A stretch of 64,000 nucleotides of DNA. Source: Cohnella zeiphila. Its GTDB lineage: Bacteria > Bacillota > Bacilli > Paenibacillales > Paenibacillaceae. The notes beneath the pieces are model-generated. The model saw nothing but the letters and a program-made list of their open reading frames with translations. It had not been told where the DNA came from and ran no database searches. This document shows, piece by piece, positions 25,604 to 33,624 of the stretch; position 1 is the stretch's first letter, and the number at the start of each line of letters is the position of its first letter. The stretch spans positions 124,001 through 188,000 of the forward strand of contig NZ_JACJVO010000012.1 of NCBI RefSeq assembly GCF_014212055.1, read 5' to 3'. The translations under genes were made by a program, and so were the position numbers.

Positions 25604-26248
25604 ATGAGCCTTGTGTGGGATAACGGGCTTTTCTTATTGAAGGGCGCCTATTATACGCTGCTGATTACCGTTATATCGATGATCTTCGGACTTCTTATCG
25701 GCATCGTGGTCGCGCTTGCCAGGCTGAAGGGGAACCTTCCGATCCGCTGGCTGGCGCGCGCCTACGTATCCGTCATTCGCGGCACGCCCGCCTACGTGCA
25801 AATTCTGATCGTCTATTTCGGACTCGTGGACTACGGGATCACGCTCGGCCCGATCACCGCTGCCTGCGTGGCGCTCAGCATCAATGTCGGCGCTTATTTG
25901 TCCGAGACGTTCCGGGGAGCGATTCTGGCGATTCCGAAGGGGCAGACCGAAGCGGCCTATGCGACAGGCATGACGTCTTGGCAGACGTTAAGGCGGATTG
26001 TCTTTCCGCAGGCCGCCCGGGTGGCGATCGCGCCGATGGGCAACACGTTTATCGGAATGCTTAAAGAGACGGCGCTTGTCTCCGTCATTACGGTAACCGA
26101 ATTGGTGCGATCCGCTCAGCTGCTGATTGCCCAGTATTTCGTGAACATGCCCTTCTATCTCGGGATTGCGGCGATTTACTGGGTCATGAGCACCGGCTTC
26201 TCGGCGATTCTTCACGCGATCGAGAAGCGGCTGTCCAAAGCTTATTGA
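25604..26248 (+). CDS. Amino acid ABC transporter permease (HisM/GlnP type)
   Basis: 214 residues with about five membrane helices. VIRGTPAYVQILIVYFGL and the EAA loop EAAYATGMTSWQTLRRIVFP are the hallmarks of polar amino acid permeases; the EAA loop docks on the ATPase. ATG at 25604 has AAAAGGAG 11 bases upstream; a longer frame to 25562 is less likely. A single permease gene suggests a homodimer in the membrane. Confidence 0.9.
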   Translation: MSLVWDNGLFLLKGAYYTLLITVISMIFGLLIGIVVALARLKGNLPIRWLARAYVSVIRGTPAYVQILIVYFGLVDYGITLGPITAACVALSINVGAYLSETFRGAILAIPKGQTEAAYATGMTSWQTLRRIVFPQAARVAIAPMGNTFIGMLKETALVSVITVTELVRSAQLLIAQYFVNMPFYLGIAAIYWVMSTGFSAILHAIEKRLSKAY

Positions 26249-26267
26249 GATCGGGGCGTGAAGCGAA

Positions 26268-27017
26268 ATGATGATCCGAACGACGGAGCTGTCGAAGTCC
26301 TTTCATGGCGTGGAGGTGCTGCGAAGCATCGATCTTGGGGTCGCGGCCAGGGAGATCGTCGTTCTGCTCGGGCCGAGCGGTTCGGGCAAAAGCACGCTGC
26401 TGCGCTGCCTGAACGGATTGGAGGAGTTGAGCGGGGGCTCGCTTGAGGTGAACGGCGTCCGCGTGGATGCGGATATGCCGTCACGAAGGAAGAGGTCGAG
26501 CTTCCGCGAGATTCGGCGCAACGCCGGCATGGTCTTTCAGCAGTTCAATCTGTATCCGCACAAGACGGCGCTAGGCAATGTCATCGAATCGCTGCTGACC
26601 GTCAAGAAGCTGGGGCGAGCGGAGGCCGAAGGGATCGGCGAGCGGCTGCTGGAGCGGGTCGGCCTGGCGGACAAGAAGGACCAGTATCCTTCCCGGCTGT
26701 CCGGCGGCCAGCAGCAGCGCGTCGCCATCGCCCGGGCGCTGGCGATGGAGCCGTCCGTGATGCTGTTTGACGAGCCGACGTCGGCGCTCGATCCGGAGCT
26801 GGTCGGCGAAGTGCTGGAGGTTATGCGGCAGTTGGCAAGGGAAGGGATGACGATGGTCGTCGTCACCCATGAGATGAAGTTCGCGCGACAGGTGGCGAAC
26901 CGGATCGTGTTCATGGACGGCGGCGTGGTGGTCGAGGAGCGGGAGCCGGAAGATTTCTTCCGCGACCCTCGATCCGAGCGGGCGAGAAAGTTCCTGAATC
27001 AGTTGAGCGATCATTAA
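26268..27017 (+). CDS. Amino acid ABC transporter ATP-binding protein (GlnQ/HisP type)
   Basis: 249 residues with Walker [10 protein letters not shown] (about residue 33), Q loop [15 protein letters not shown], signature LSGGQQQR, Walker [15 protein letters not shown] and H loop VTHEMKF, all intact. The order and sequence fit polar amino acid importers. It starts 20 bases after the permease and completes the importer started at 24632. Confidence 0.92.
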   Translation: MMIRTTELSKSFHGVEVLRSIDLGVAAREIVVLLGPSGSGKSTLLRCLNGLEELSGGSLEVNGVRVDADMPSRRKRSSFREIRRNAGMVFQQFNLYPHKTALGNVIESLLTVKKLGRAEAEGIGERLLERVGLADKKDQYPSRLSGGQQQRVAIARALAMEPSVMLFDEPTSALDPELVGEVLEVMRQLAREGMTMVVVTHEMKFARQVANRIVFMDGGVVVEEREPEDFFRDPRSERARKFLNQLSDH

Positions 27018-27062
27018 ATTGTGAAATCCACTCATCTCACGAGAGAAAGCGGGTATGTAAAA

Positions 27063-27485
27063 ATGAAAGTTACGACAACTTGGAACGGCAAACGATTGTT
27101 TACTTCGGTCGGAGCTTCCGGCTATTCGGTCGGCATGGATGCAACTCCGGCCTACGGAGGCGACGGCAAGGGAGCTACGCCGATGGAGCTGCTGCTGGCG
27201 GGCTTGGCCGGCTGCATCGGCATCGACGTGACGATGATTCTGGATCAATTCCTGGGCTCGATCGAACGGATCGAGATCGAGGCTGACGGCGCCCGGAAGG
27301 AAGAACCCCCGACCGGCTTCACCGCCATCGACCTGACCTTCAACGTGGACGGAGACATCCCGGACTACCGGGTGTGGAAAGCGATCGAGATGGGAAGCAA
27401 AAAGTATTGCGCGGTATCCGACTCGTTGAAGGCCGACATCCGCTACAAGCTCGTGCTCAACGGAGTCGATGTATCGAAGGCTTAA
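27063..27485 (+). CDS. OsmC family protein
   Basis: 140 residues of the OsmC/Ohr fold. The first conserved area reads GKGATPMELLLAGLAGCIGID, containing one of the two redox cysteines (AGC); the second Cys is in KKYCAVSDSL. Members reduce organic hydroperoxides with thiols or act on sulfur compounds. ATG at 27063 starts the usual sequence MKVTTTWNG; the longer frame from GTG 27021 overlaps little and has a poor site. Cotranscription with an amino acid importer hints at cyst(e)ine or thiol metabolism. Confidence 0.85.
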   Translation: MKVTTTWNGKRLFTSVGASGYSVGMDATPAYGGDGKGATPMELLLAGLAGCIGIDVTMILDQFLGSIERIEIEADGARKEEPPTGFTAIDLTFNVDGDIPDYRVWKAIEMGSKKYCAVSDSLKADIRYKLVLNGVDVSKA

Positions 27486-27491
27486 TCGGCG

Positions 27492-27524
27492 AACCCGCGG
27501 CCATACGGCTCAGCGGGTTTTTTC
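27492..27524 (+). terminator. Terminator of the importer operon
   Basis: AACCCGC (27492-27498) pairs with GCGGGTT (27513-27519), followed by a run of T residues. Confidence 0.8.
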
Positions 27525-27648
27525 TTTTCCCGGATGCCGGTCTGCAATAGGATCTGAAATTAGGGAGTGCAGGCTGTATTGTTCAAATCGGGATTTCCGA
27601 AGACCTCTTGATAATTGTCGATTTTGTAATCGATAATCTTTTGCGTCT

Positions 27649-28476
27649 TCAAGAGCCGCTCAAGACGCTTCGCAAACGCGCCGCCGTATCCGTGGAAGCC
27701 GTATAAATCATAATCTTCTGATCCGGATGGGTCGGAGGCTGCAAGGTCACATGCTCGAACTCCATCTCTCCGATCCGGGGGTCGTACCCCTGTTTGCGGC
27801 AATCGGCCGGGGCCTCCACGTAATGCAGCGGCCAAGTCTCGCGAAACAGCCGACTGCTCTGCATCAATTCGTCAACAAGCTCCTTGAACCTCGTATCCTT
27901 GGGGAAACGGGCGTAATCCGCGCGAAAGCGCGCAATCAAGATCTGCGCCTTGGCTTCCCAATTCTCCCCAATCCATTCCGGCTTGGCGTCGATCAGAAGA
28001 TGTCTCATCCAATTGGGTTTCTGCTGCCCATCGTTTGAAAAGGAAGGCAATTGAAAAACGAGCTCCGCCGCCTTGTTCCATTGCAGCAAATCCCAGCACC
28101 TTCCCAGCGCGAAAGCCGGATTCGGTTCCAGAGCCTTGATCGTCCATTCCAGACCGGCGTTTAAGGCCGGCTCTTCTGCCTTTTCCTGTCGTTCCGGTCT
28201 GGCCAGAAGATAGAGATGGCGTCGTTCAACTTCCGTCAATCGCAGTGCTTCAGCTAGGCTCCGGAGCACATCGTCTGACGGATGGACGTCCTTATCTTGC
28301 TCCAGGTAGGAATACCAGGAGGTTCCGATATGAGCAAGCTGGGCCACTTCTTCCCTTCGAAGCCCCGGAGTCCGTCGTCGCCCGTAGGAGACCAGCCCTA
28401 CCTCTTCCGGCGTCAGACGCTCCCGGCGCGAACGCAAAAATTCGCCCAGCGACATGCCGGAGGAAATCCTCTCCAT
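27649..28476 (-). CDS. XRE family regulator with MmyB-like ligand-binding domain (copy 3 of 3)
   Basis: 275 residues: helix-turn-helix with RRTPGLRREEVAQLAHIG and WYSYLEQDKDV, then the MmyB-like domain (CWDLLQWNKAAELVF, FEHVTLQPPTHPDQKI). AAGGAGG lies 9 bases before the ATG. It is divergent from the epimerase-type SDR gene at 28596, the probable target. About 90 bases after its stop no further gene could be recognised, although the frame there (IIDYKIDNYQEVFGN) looks protein-like. Confidence 0.86.
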   Translation of the reverse strand: MERISSGMSLGEFLRSRRERLTPEEVGLVSYGRRRTPGLRREEVAQLAHIGTSWYSYLEQDKDVHPSDDVLRSLAEALRLTEVERRHLYLLARPERQEKAEEPALNAGLEWTIKALEPNPAFALGRCWDLLQWNKAAELVFQLPSFSNDGQQKPNWMRHLLIDAKPEWIGENWEAKAQILIARFRADYARFPKDTRFKELVDELMQSSRLFRETWPLHYVEAPADCRKQGYDPRIGEMEFEHVTLQPPTHPDQKIMIYTASTDTAARLRSVLSGS

Positions 28477-28595
28477 CCCTAACTCCTCCTTATCCGATCA
28501 CTCTCAATCTTATGATAAACGCAGGAAGGAAGCGGCTTGCACCTTCTATTATACTGCCGGTATAGCATCTATAAAAACGCAGGAGGAATTGGGAA

Positions 28596-29441
28596 ATGAA
28601 CGTTTTTGTAACGGGAGCTACGGGGAAAGTCGGAAGCCGTCTGGTTCCGCGTCTGCTGCGGCGCGGTCATCAAGTTAAACTTTTGGTTAGGGACGCCGCA
28701 AAGGCGGAGGGGCTTCGACGGCAAGGGGCCGAAATTTTGGAAGGCGATCTTTTGCAGCCGGATCCTTATGTTGACGCTCTTCGGGGCACGGATGTTGTGG
28801 TTCACTTGGCTGCGCAGTTCCGCGGCGTAGACGAGAACACCACCAGAATAGCAAACTTCGATGGAAGCGTCGCTTTGGCTCAAGCGGCGTTGAAGGCGGA
28901 GGTGCCGCGGTTTGTATTTTCAAGCACCAACAACGTATACGGATCCGGCGGTCAGCCAAGACCCAAGCGTGAAGATGACGAGCTTAGAGCCGCGTTTCCT
29001 TATCCTCAAAGCAAAGCCGAAGCCGAAGAGGCGCTGCTGCGGCTTCATCGCGAACAGGGATTGGGAGTGCGCATCGTCCGGCTTCCGTTTGTATATGGCG
29101 AGAACGATCCCCACATCGCGGAAAGTCTGCCCTTTTTCCGCAATTGGAATCCGGCCAAACGGATCCATATGGCCCATCATGCGGATGTCGGTCAGGCCCT
29201 GATGTTGGCGGCTTCCACGCCGGGAATAGACGGCCGAATCTACAATGTGGCCGACGATGCGCCGATCTCCGTGGCGGAGCTGCTTCAGCTTCATAACAGC
29301 GAGAATTCGCCGGAGGCGCTGCATCAGGACTTTGATCCTTGGGATCAGGTCGTCGATACTATGCGGATAAGAGGCGAATTGAATTACCGGCCGATTTACC
29401 CGTCGTTCTATTCGGCAAGAGATGCGGGAGCTTGTATCTGA
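28596..29441 (+). CDS. NAD-dependent epimerase/dehydratase (extended SDR)
   Basis: 281 residues. Cofactor motif TGATGKVGSRL at the N terminus, an Asp-containing EGDLLQ, VVHLAAQFRG, Ser region FSSTNNVYG, and YPQSKAEAE in place of the catalytic YxxxK. This is the extended SDR plan of sugar-nucleotide epimerases and related reductases; substrate unknown. GGAGGAATTGGGAA precedes the ATG. Divergent from XRE/MmyB copy 3. Confidence 0.87.
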   Translation: MNVFVTGATGKVGSRLVPRLLRRGHQVKLLVRDAAKAEGLRRQGAEILEGDLLQPDPYVDALRGTDVVVHLAAQFRGVDENTTRIANFDGSVALAQAALKAEVPRFVFSSTNNVYGSGGQPRPKREDDELRAAFPYPQSKAEAEEALLRLHREQGLGVRIVRLPFVYGENDPHIAESLPFFRNWNPAKRIHMAHHADVGQALMLAASTPGIDGRIYNVADDAPISVAELLQLHNSENSPEALHQDFDPWDQVVDTMRIRGELNYRPIYPSFYSARDAGACI

Positions 29442-29456
29442 GTTTGATCCTTCAAT

Positions 29457-29492
29457 CGAACCGTCCGCCGGGGAGGTCCGGCGGACGGTTCG
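29457..29492. terminator. Bidirectional hairpin between convergent genes
   Basis: CGAACCGTCCGCCGG (29457-29471) and its exact complement at 29478-29492 form a 15-bp stem between the epimerase and flavin oxidoreductase stops. No T tract is obvious. Confidence 0.65.
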
Positions 29493-29507
29493 GCAATCGC
29501 AAGCGCG

Positions 29508-30632
29508 TTATGGATTGGCGATGGGGAACCATCCCGGAGTTTGGATGATTCTCTGCCATAACGGATCTGCAATTCCCAATCTTTCTTGATCGTTTAAAGT
29601 AAGCTCGGTGCGGATTTCGTTTTCCTTTCCCCTCATTAGTTTCTCGACCCAATCCGGATCCATAATCAGCTCTCGTCCAAGCGCGATCAAGGGGACCCCC
29701 GATCGCAGCGCTTCAAGCGCCTCGTCAGGGGTGCGAATCGCGCCTACGCCGATCACCGGAACTCTTGACCCGACGAGTTCATGAATGATTTCCATTCGGG
29801 AGCGAGGGTCCGTTACGCCGCGTCTGGGCTTGGACCAAAAGTCCATTAAAGAGACGTGCAAGTAATCCAAGCTTTTGTTGGCGAGGGCATCCGCCAATTG
29901 CAGCGTATCGGCCATGGTGATGCCGGGCGTCATTTCTTCTTCCGGCGAGAACCGGTATCCCACAAGAAACGGCCGTTCGGCATGCTCCGCCACCGCTTTT
30001 TGCACTTCATCCACAACCGCGAGCGGAAACGCCATCCGATTCTCCAGGCTTCCTCCCCAACGATCGTCGCGCCGGTTGGTGTACGGGGAGAAAAATTGTT
30101 GAATCAGAAACCGATTGGCCCCGTGAATCTCTACCCCGTCGAAGCCGGCCTCGACGGCCCTGCGGGCGCCGGCGCCGAACGCACGAATGATCTCCTCGAT
30201 TTCCCGCTCTTCGAGCGCCCGGGGAATCACGCCCGATCCTTCTTTGGCAACCGCGCTCGCGCTGACGATCTCGCCGCTCGTCACCGCCTCGGGCGAGCTT
30301 TCGCGGCCGCCGTGGAAAATTTGCAGGACGGCTTTGGCCCCGCGTTTCTTCATGGCTGCCGCCAGCCGCTGCAGGCTTGGAATCTTGTCGTCGCGATCCG
30401 CCGCCAGTTCCCCGCCGAATACCTTGCCGCCGGGGGCGACGAATGCGCTCCCGGTGACGGCCATTCCAACGCCGCTTGAGCGGCTTTCGTAATACGCGAG
30501 GAGTTCATCGGATACCGTACCGTCCTGCCGAGAGTAAGAGATCGTCATGGGCGCAAGCACGATGCGATTGTTCGTTTCGACCCCGTTCTTGAATCGAAAC
30601 GACTCCATTAAAGGTTGATATTTGGGGTTCAT
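29508..30632 (-). CDS. NADH-dependent flavin oxidoreductase (old yellow enzyme, YqiG-like)
   Basis: 374 residues, FMN TIM barrel. Visible family parts are NRIVLAPMT at the N terminus, LQIFHGGR (His for substrate phenol binding), VEIHGANRFLIQQFFSP with NRRDDRWGGSLENR, and a C-terminal GVGAIRTPDEAL/LGRELIMDP phosphate site. Such enzymes reduce activated C=C bonds. The ATG at 30632 has AAGGAG 9 bases upstream. Its promoter has an unusual 19-bp spacer carrying a dyad, and the divergent MerR gene has the same, so MerR control is very likely. Confidence 0.88.
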   Translation of the reverse strand: MNPKYQPLMESFRFKNGVETNNRIVLAPMTISYSRQDGTVSDELLAYYESRSSGVGMAVTGSAFVAPGGKVFGGELAADRDDKIPSLQRLAAAMKKRGAKAVLQIFHGGRESSPEAVTSGEIVSASAVAKEGSGVIPRALEEREIEEIIRAFGAGARRAVEAGFDGVEIHGANRFLIQQFFSPYTNRRDDRWGGSLENRMAFPLAVVDEVQKAVAEHAERPFLVGYRFSPEEEMTPGITMADTLQLADALANKSLDYLHVSLMDFWSKPRRGVTDPRSRMEIIHELVGSRVPVIGVGAIRTPDEALEALRSGVPLIALGRELIMDPDWVEKLMRGKENEIRTELTLNDQERLGIADPLWQRIIQTPGWFPIANP

Positions 30633-30681
30633 GGCTGTCCGCTCCTTCCTATATTCCGGGTCTTTCTCCCCGGTACGGCCC

Positions 30682-30712
30682 ATTGTAAAAGTTGGAGTCG
30701 AATCCAAGTCAA
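30682..30712 (-). promoter_or_regulatory. MerR-type promoter of the flavin oxidoreductase
   Basis: On the minus strand TTGACT (30707-30712), a 19-base spacer and TACAAT (30682-30687). The spacer contains TTGGA-TTCGAC-TCCAA (30692-30707), the dyad form on which MerR proteins twist DNA to activate. Confidence 0.75.
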
Positions 30713-30727
30713 GCGAGGAGAATCAAT

Positions 30728-30758
30728 TTGACTTGGAGTCGGCTCCAAGATGTATAAT
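30728..30758 (+). promoter_or_regulatory. MerR-type promoter of the merR gene
   Basis: TTGACT (30728-30733), a 19-base spacer and TATAAT (30753-30758). The dyad TTGGAG-TCGG-CTCCAA occupies 30733-30748. It is nearly the same operator as the one on the opposite strand at 30692-30707. Confidence 0.78.
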
Positions 30759-30789
30759 GCTCAAAACGACAGTTCGGGAGGGAACGTTA

Positions 30790-31236
30790 GTGGCAGAATC
30801 AGCGTTTACGATCAAGCAAACCGCCAAGCTAACCGGAATTTCCGAGGATACGATCCGTTACTACGAAAAGATCATGCTGCTGCCTCGGGCGGAGAGGAAG
30901 GACAATGGGCATCGCGTCTATCGGAAAGACGACATCTATACCCTGAAGCTCATATCTTGCCTCAAAAAGACGGGGATTTCGCTTGAGGCCATGCGGCCTT
31001 TTCTGGCGGTCTCGGCCGATAGCCATCCCGCGGAAAATCCCGACCTGGTGGATCAATTAAGAGATCAGCGCGAGGCGATTGTGAATCAAATCTCTTCGCT
31101 CCGGCAGCTTGTGGATTTTATTGACAAAAAGTTGGAGGAGGGGAGAGGCGGCGGGGGTTGCTCGGAGCCAAGCCCGGGCGACGCAAAACCCATTTCCGTC
31201 GTAGAGATGAGCTACTTTCCCGCGTCGGCCGGATAA
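30790..31236 (+). CDS. MerR family transcriptional regulator
   Basis: 148 residues from GTG at 30790, chosen because GGAGGG stands about 8 bases upstream. The winged helix reads FTIKQTAKLTGISEDTIRYYE then GLLPRAERK-like and RVYRKDDI; residues ~75-115 form the dimerisation coil. A glycine-rich tail (GRGGGGCSE) contains one Cys that might sense oxidants or electrophiles. Divergent from the flavin oxidoreductase, which matches a YfmP/AdhR-like role as activator under electrophile stress. Confidence 0.88.
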   Translation: MAESAFTIKQTAKLTGISEDTIRYYEKIMLLPRAERKDNGHRVYRKDDIYTLKLISCLKKTGISLEAMRPFLAVSADSHPAENPDLVDQLRDQREAIVNQISSLRQLVDFIDKKLEEGRGGGGCSEPSPGDAKPISVVEMSYFPASAG

Positions 31237-31319
31237 GCATGGAGCTTCCACGTCAAAGAGCACGAAAAAGGCAGCCTGCCGGACGGCAGCTGCCCTGAAG
31301 ACATCCCCTATAGGATCCC

Positions 31320-31718
31320 CTACGAACGGTCCGTTTCCGGCTGTTCGTTTTCTTTCTGCCGCCCGGGCGACTCCAGACCCGCTTGGTGTGCCTGCTCGGC
31401 AATGCGTTTGATCGCCGCGAGCCGTCCATCCCATTGGGCGGCCAGGCGATCCATCCATCGGGCCGTCTCGGTCAATCGCCGCGGAACGACGATGAAACGC
31501 CGCTCCCGTCCGATCCGGTACCCCTTCACCAGGCCGGCGGCTTCCAGTATCGCGAGATGCTGGACGACGGCCTGTCGCGATACGGACATCTCGGCGGTAA
31601 GCGTCGTCGCCGTCGCCTCGCCGCTGCCTGCCAACCGGTCGAGGATTTGTCGGCGAGTGGGATCCGCCAGGGCCCCCAGAACGTCTTCGACCGGCGGCCC
31701 CTCGATGTTGCCGCTCAC
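31320..31718 (-). CDS. ArsR family regulator paired with an AHSA1 protein (second pair)
   Basis: 132 residues: LGALADPTRRQILDRLAGSG, then VSRQAVVQHLAILEAAGLV as recognition helix and wing, followed by a basic C-terminal helix. The start is GTG at 31718, which overlaps the TGA of the upstream SRPBCC gene (GTGA), so the pair is coupled. No metal cysteines are seen. Here the regulator follows its partner, the opposite of the pair at 3363-4147. Confidence 0.87.
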   Translation of the reverse strand: MSGNIEGPPVEDVLGALADPTRRQILDRLAGSGEATATTLTAEMSVSRQAVVQHLAILEAAGLVKGYRIGRERRFIVVPRRLTETARWMDRLAAQWDGRLAAIKRIAEQAHQAGLESPGRQKENEQPETDRS

Positions 31719-32179
31719 TTCAAAGCGAACTCCTCGGTGCGCTTGCGAATCTCCTCCAGGTAGATAGGCCATCCTTGAGAGTGAGCCTCGGGGCCGGCAC
31801 AAGCCTCCTGTTCGGCGGGAATGACCAGGTTCGCGAATCCGCTCTCCGTCACTTGCAGCAAGGTTGCGTCTCCGTCGGCGGTGAGGCGGAATTCGACCAG
31901 AGTGGAGTTTTCCTCGGTCGGTTCGGAGCCCGGGTAGGCCATGGCCCATCGATAGGAAAAGACGTGCGGCGGATCAAGGGTCACGATGCGGGCTATCGTC
32001 GTGGCGTTCATGGCCTCTTGATCCAGCACGAGCCGTCCGCCGGGGCGCAAATCGAGTTCCCTTAATCTCGCGCCGTGAGTAAACCACTCCTCCATGTGCC
32101 TGCGTTCGGTAACGACGGCCCATACCTGCTCTACCGGCGCGGCGATTCGAATGTCCTTCTCGATGCGGTCCGCTGTCAT
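31715..32179 (-). CDS. SRPBCC (AHSA1-type) domain protein, second pair
   Basis: 154 residues with the START-like fold pattern RIEKDIRIAAPVEQVWAVVT, LRPGGRLVLD, PPHVFSYRW, FRLTADGDATLLQVTESGF and a final EGWPIYLEEI-like helix. Ligand unknown. ATG at 32179 has AAGGAG 9 bases upstream; the GTG at 32188 lies inside that site and is unlikely. Two tandem dyads lie upstream at 32208-32274. Confidence 0.85.
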   Translation of the reverse strand: MTADRIEKDIRIAAPVEQVWAVVTERRHMEEWFTHGARLRELDLRPGGRLVLDQEAMNATTIARIVTLDPPHVFSYRWAMAYPGSEPTEENSTLVEFRLTADGDATLLQVTESGFANLVIPAEQEACAGPEAHSQGWPIYLEEIRKRTEEFALK

Positions 32180-32207
32180 TTGCGTCACTCCTTCTTTAAT
32201 TTTTTAC

Positions 32208-32274
32208 GTGCAACCATTCGCTTGCACATCAAAGATAACACATTCGAAGGGGATGTGCAATCATTTACTTGCGC
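32208..32274. promoter_or_regulatory. Two tandem ArsR-type operators
   Basis: GTGCAACCATTCGCTTGCAC (32208-32227) and GTGCAATCATTTACTTGCGC (32255-32274) share GTGCAA-N8-TTGCNC, centres 47 bases apart, upstream of the SRPBCC-ArsR operon. Confidence 0.7.
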
Positions 32275-32411
32275 GTCACAAAATAAATCCGTTTAATCGG
32301 TTGGCTCCAAAAATTGATTATCCATCCTGTCGATTCATTCCTTTCCCGTTCGTTGTAGAGATGTAGGGGTCGAAAAAGATCCGTAGATCCAAACGAAGGA
32401 GGATATTTTTC

Positions 32412-32831
32412 ATGACAATCAAAAATCGGCAAGCAAGTGGAATGGGCGGCGGCATTTCGCGAGGGCGGCTTTGGACGGCGCGGTTTATGAGCGGGATTGT
32501 CGTTCTCTTTATGCTTGTGGACGGAATAGGCAAAATGATCAAGCCCGCTCAAGTTGTCAAATCCACGATCGAGCTCGGATTCGCGGAGAGACTAGTGACG
32601 ACTATCGGGATACTGGGCTTGATTTCGACACTGTTTTATGCGGTACCTCGAACGAGATTCCTCGGCGCATTGCTTTTGACAGGATATTATGGCGGCGCAG
32701 TTGCCGTCCAGCTAAGATTGGATAATCCATTGTTCAGCAATGTTCTCTTCCCGGTGTACACAGCGATTTTGGTTTGGGGCGCTCTCTGGCTGCGGGATGA
32801 AAGAGTGCGCAAACTTTTTTGGAGATCGTAA
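32412..32831 (+). CDS. DoxX-like family membrane protein
   Basis: 139 residues with four hydrophobic helices. RFMSGIVVLFMLVDGIGKM and the later segments ILGLISTLFYAVP and LTGYYGGAVAVQLR match the DoxX-like family (PF13564 type). These small membrane proteins are often linked to thiol or oxidative stress, function unknown. AAGGAGG lies 10 bases before the ATG. Single gene, with a hairpin before the convergent TetR gene. Confidence 0.85.
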   Translation: MTIKNRQASGMGGGISRGRLWTARFMSGIVVLFMLVDGIGKMIKPAQVVKSTIELGFAERLVTTIGILGLISTLFYAVPRTRFLGALLLTGYYGGAVAVQLRLDNPLFSNVLFPVYTAILVWGALWLRDERVRKLFWRS

Positions 32832-32847
32832 GATCGGAAATGACGGA

Positions 32848-32885
32848 CGGCAGTCCGGAGCTTTGTTGTTACGTCCGGATTGCCG
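32848..32885. terminator. Hairpin between convergent DoxX and TetR genes
   Basis: CGGCAGTCCGGA (32848-32859) pairs with TCCGGATTGCCG (32874-32885) with one G-T pair; a short T run follows on the plus strand. Confidence 0.55.
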
Positions 32886-32890
32886 CTGTT

Positions 32891-33505
32891 TCAATTTCCT
32901 GCCGTCGGGAAAAGAGCGGAGCATAACCGTTCCAGGAACTGCTCGGACGAATAGGCGCGGACTTCTTTTTGGAACACGTAGAATTCGCTTTTCAGAGCCA
33001 TGAGCAGCATGTCGGCCTTGAATACGTTCTCCGGCTCGGACGGCTCGCTGGCCGACATCTCCCCGAACAGCCGGGCGAAGGTCTCCTGCAGCTCCACCAG
33101 CATCGGGTTGGGCGACCGGTTCTTGGGCCTGCTCGGCGATGCTCCTTCCTCGACGCCGGCCAGCAATTGAAGCTTTTTCTCGCGAAAACGGATAAATAAG
33201 CGGAGAATTCCCTTTAGTCGGCGACCGGGCGGATCGTCCCGATGCTGCTCCAGATACGCATCCATGTCCTCGAACAGGAGATCCAGGTTGTCTCTGATCA
33301 GATCCAGGCACAACTCGCTCTTGTTGCGGTAACGGCGATAGAGGGTTCCCGCTCCGATCTGCGCCTCGATCGCAATCTGATTCATGCTGACGGGCTCCAC
33401 GCCGTTCTCTTCGAAAAGCCTCAAAGCCGCATCAAGGATTCGCTGGCGATTCTCCGCGGCGTCGCGGCGTTCCGTCCGGGCATTGTTCTTCTCTTTATTT
33501 CTCAC
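32891..33505 (-). CDS. TetR/AcrR family regulator
   Basis: 204 residues from GTG at 33505 (GGGGGA about 9 bases upstream). The helix-turn-helix reads VSMNQIAIEAQIGAGTLYRRY; the C-terminal domain resembles the TetR_C_33 group. The frame is open further upstream but without a usable start. It is divergent from an isochorismatase-fold gene, and two perfect-phase copies of a 26-bp repeat with GGAGA/TCTCC dyads lie between them, the likely operators. Confidence 0.87.
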   Translation of the reverse strand: MRNKEKNNARTERRDAAENRQRILDAALRLFEENGVEPVSMNQIAIEAQIGAGTLYRRYRNKSELCLDLIRDNLDLLFEDMDAYLEQHRDDPPGRRLKGILRLFIRFREKKLQLLAGVEEGASPSRPKNRSPNPMLVELQETFARLFGEMSASEPSEPENVFKADMLLMALKSEFYVFQKEVRAYSSEQFLERLCSALFPTAGN

Positions 33506-33541
33506 GATAATCCGTCCCCCGTATTCAACTGAACACTTTCG

Positions 33542-33597
33542 TTGACAAGTGGAGAGTTCTCCGTTTATTATCAAGTGGAGAGTTCTCCGCTTATTAT
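33542..33597. repeat. Two tandem 26-bp operators with embedded promoter
   Basis: 33546-33571 and 33572-33597 are direct copies differing in one base; each holds GTGGAGAGTTCTCC. TTGACA at 33542-33547 and TATTAT or TATAAT elements near 33566 and 33594 suggest a plus-strand promoter buried in the sites. The likely binder is the TetR protein at 32891-33505. Confidence 0.7.
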
Positions 33598-33624
33598 AAT
33601 TCAAGCTTGAAGGAGTGTAAACGA

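Noticed and set aside
27560-27835. 91-residue minus-strand frame overlapping the end of the third XRE/MmyB gene
   Set aside because: The tail looks protein-like, but the start would lie inside another gene and there is no site; at most a remnant.
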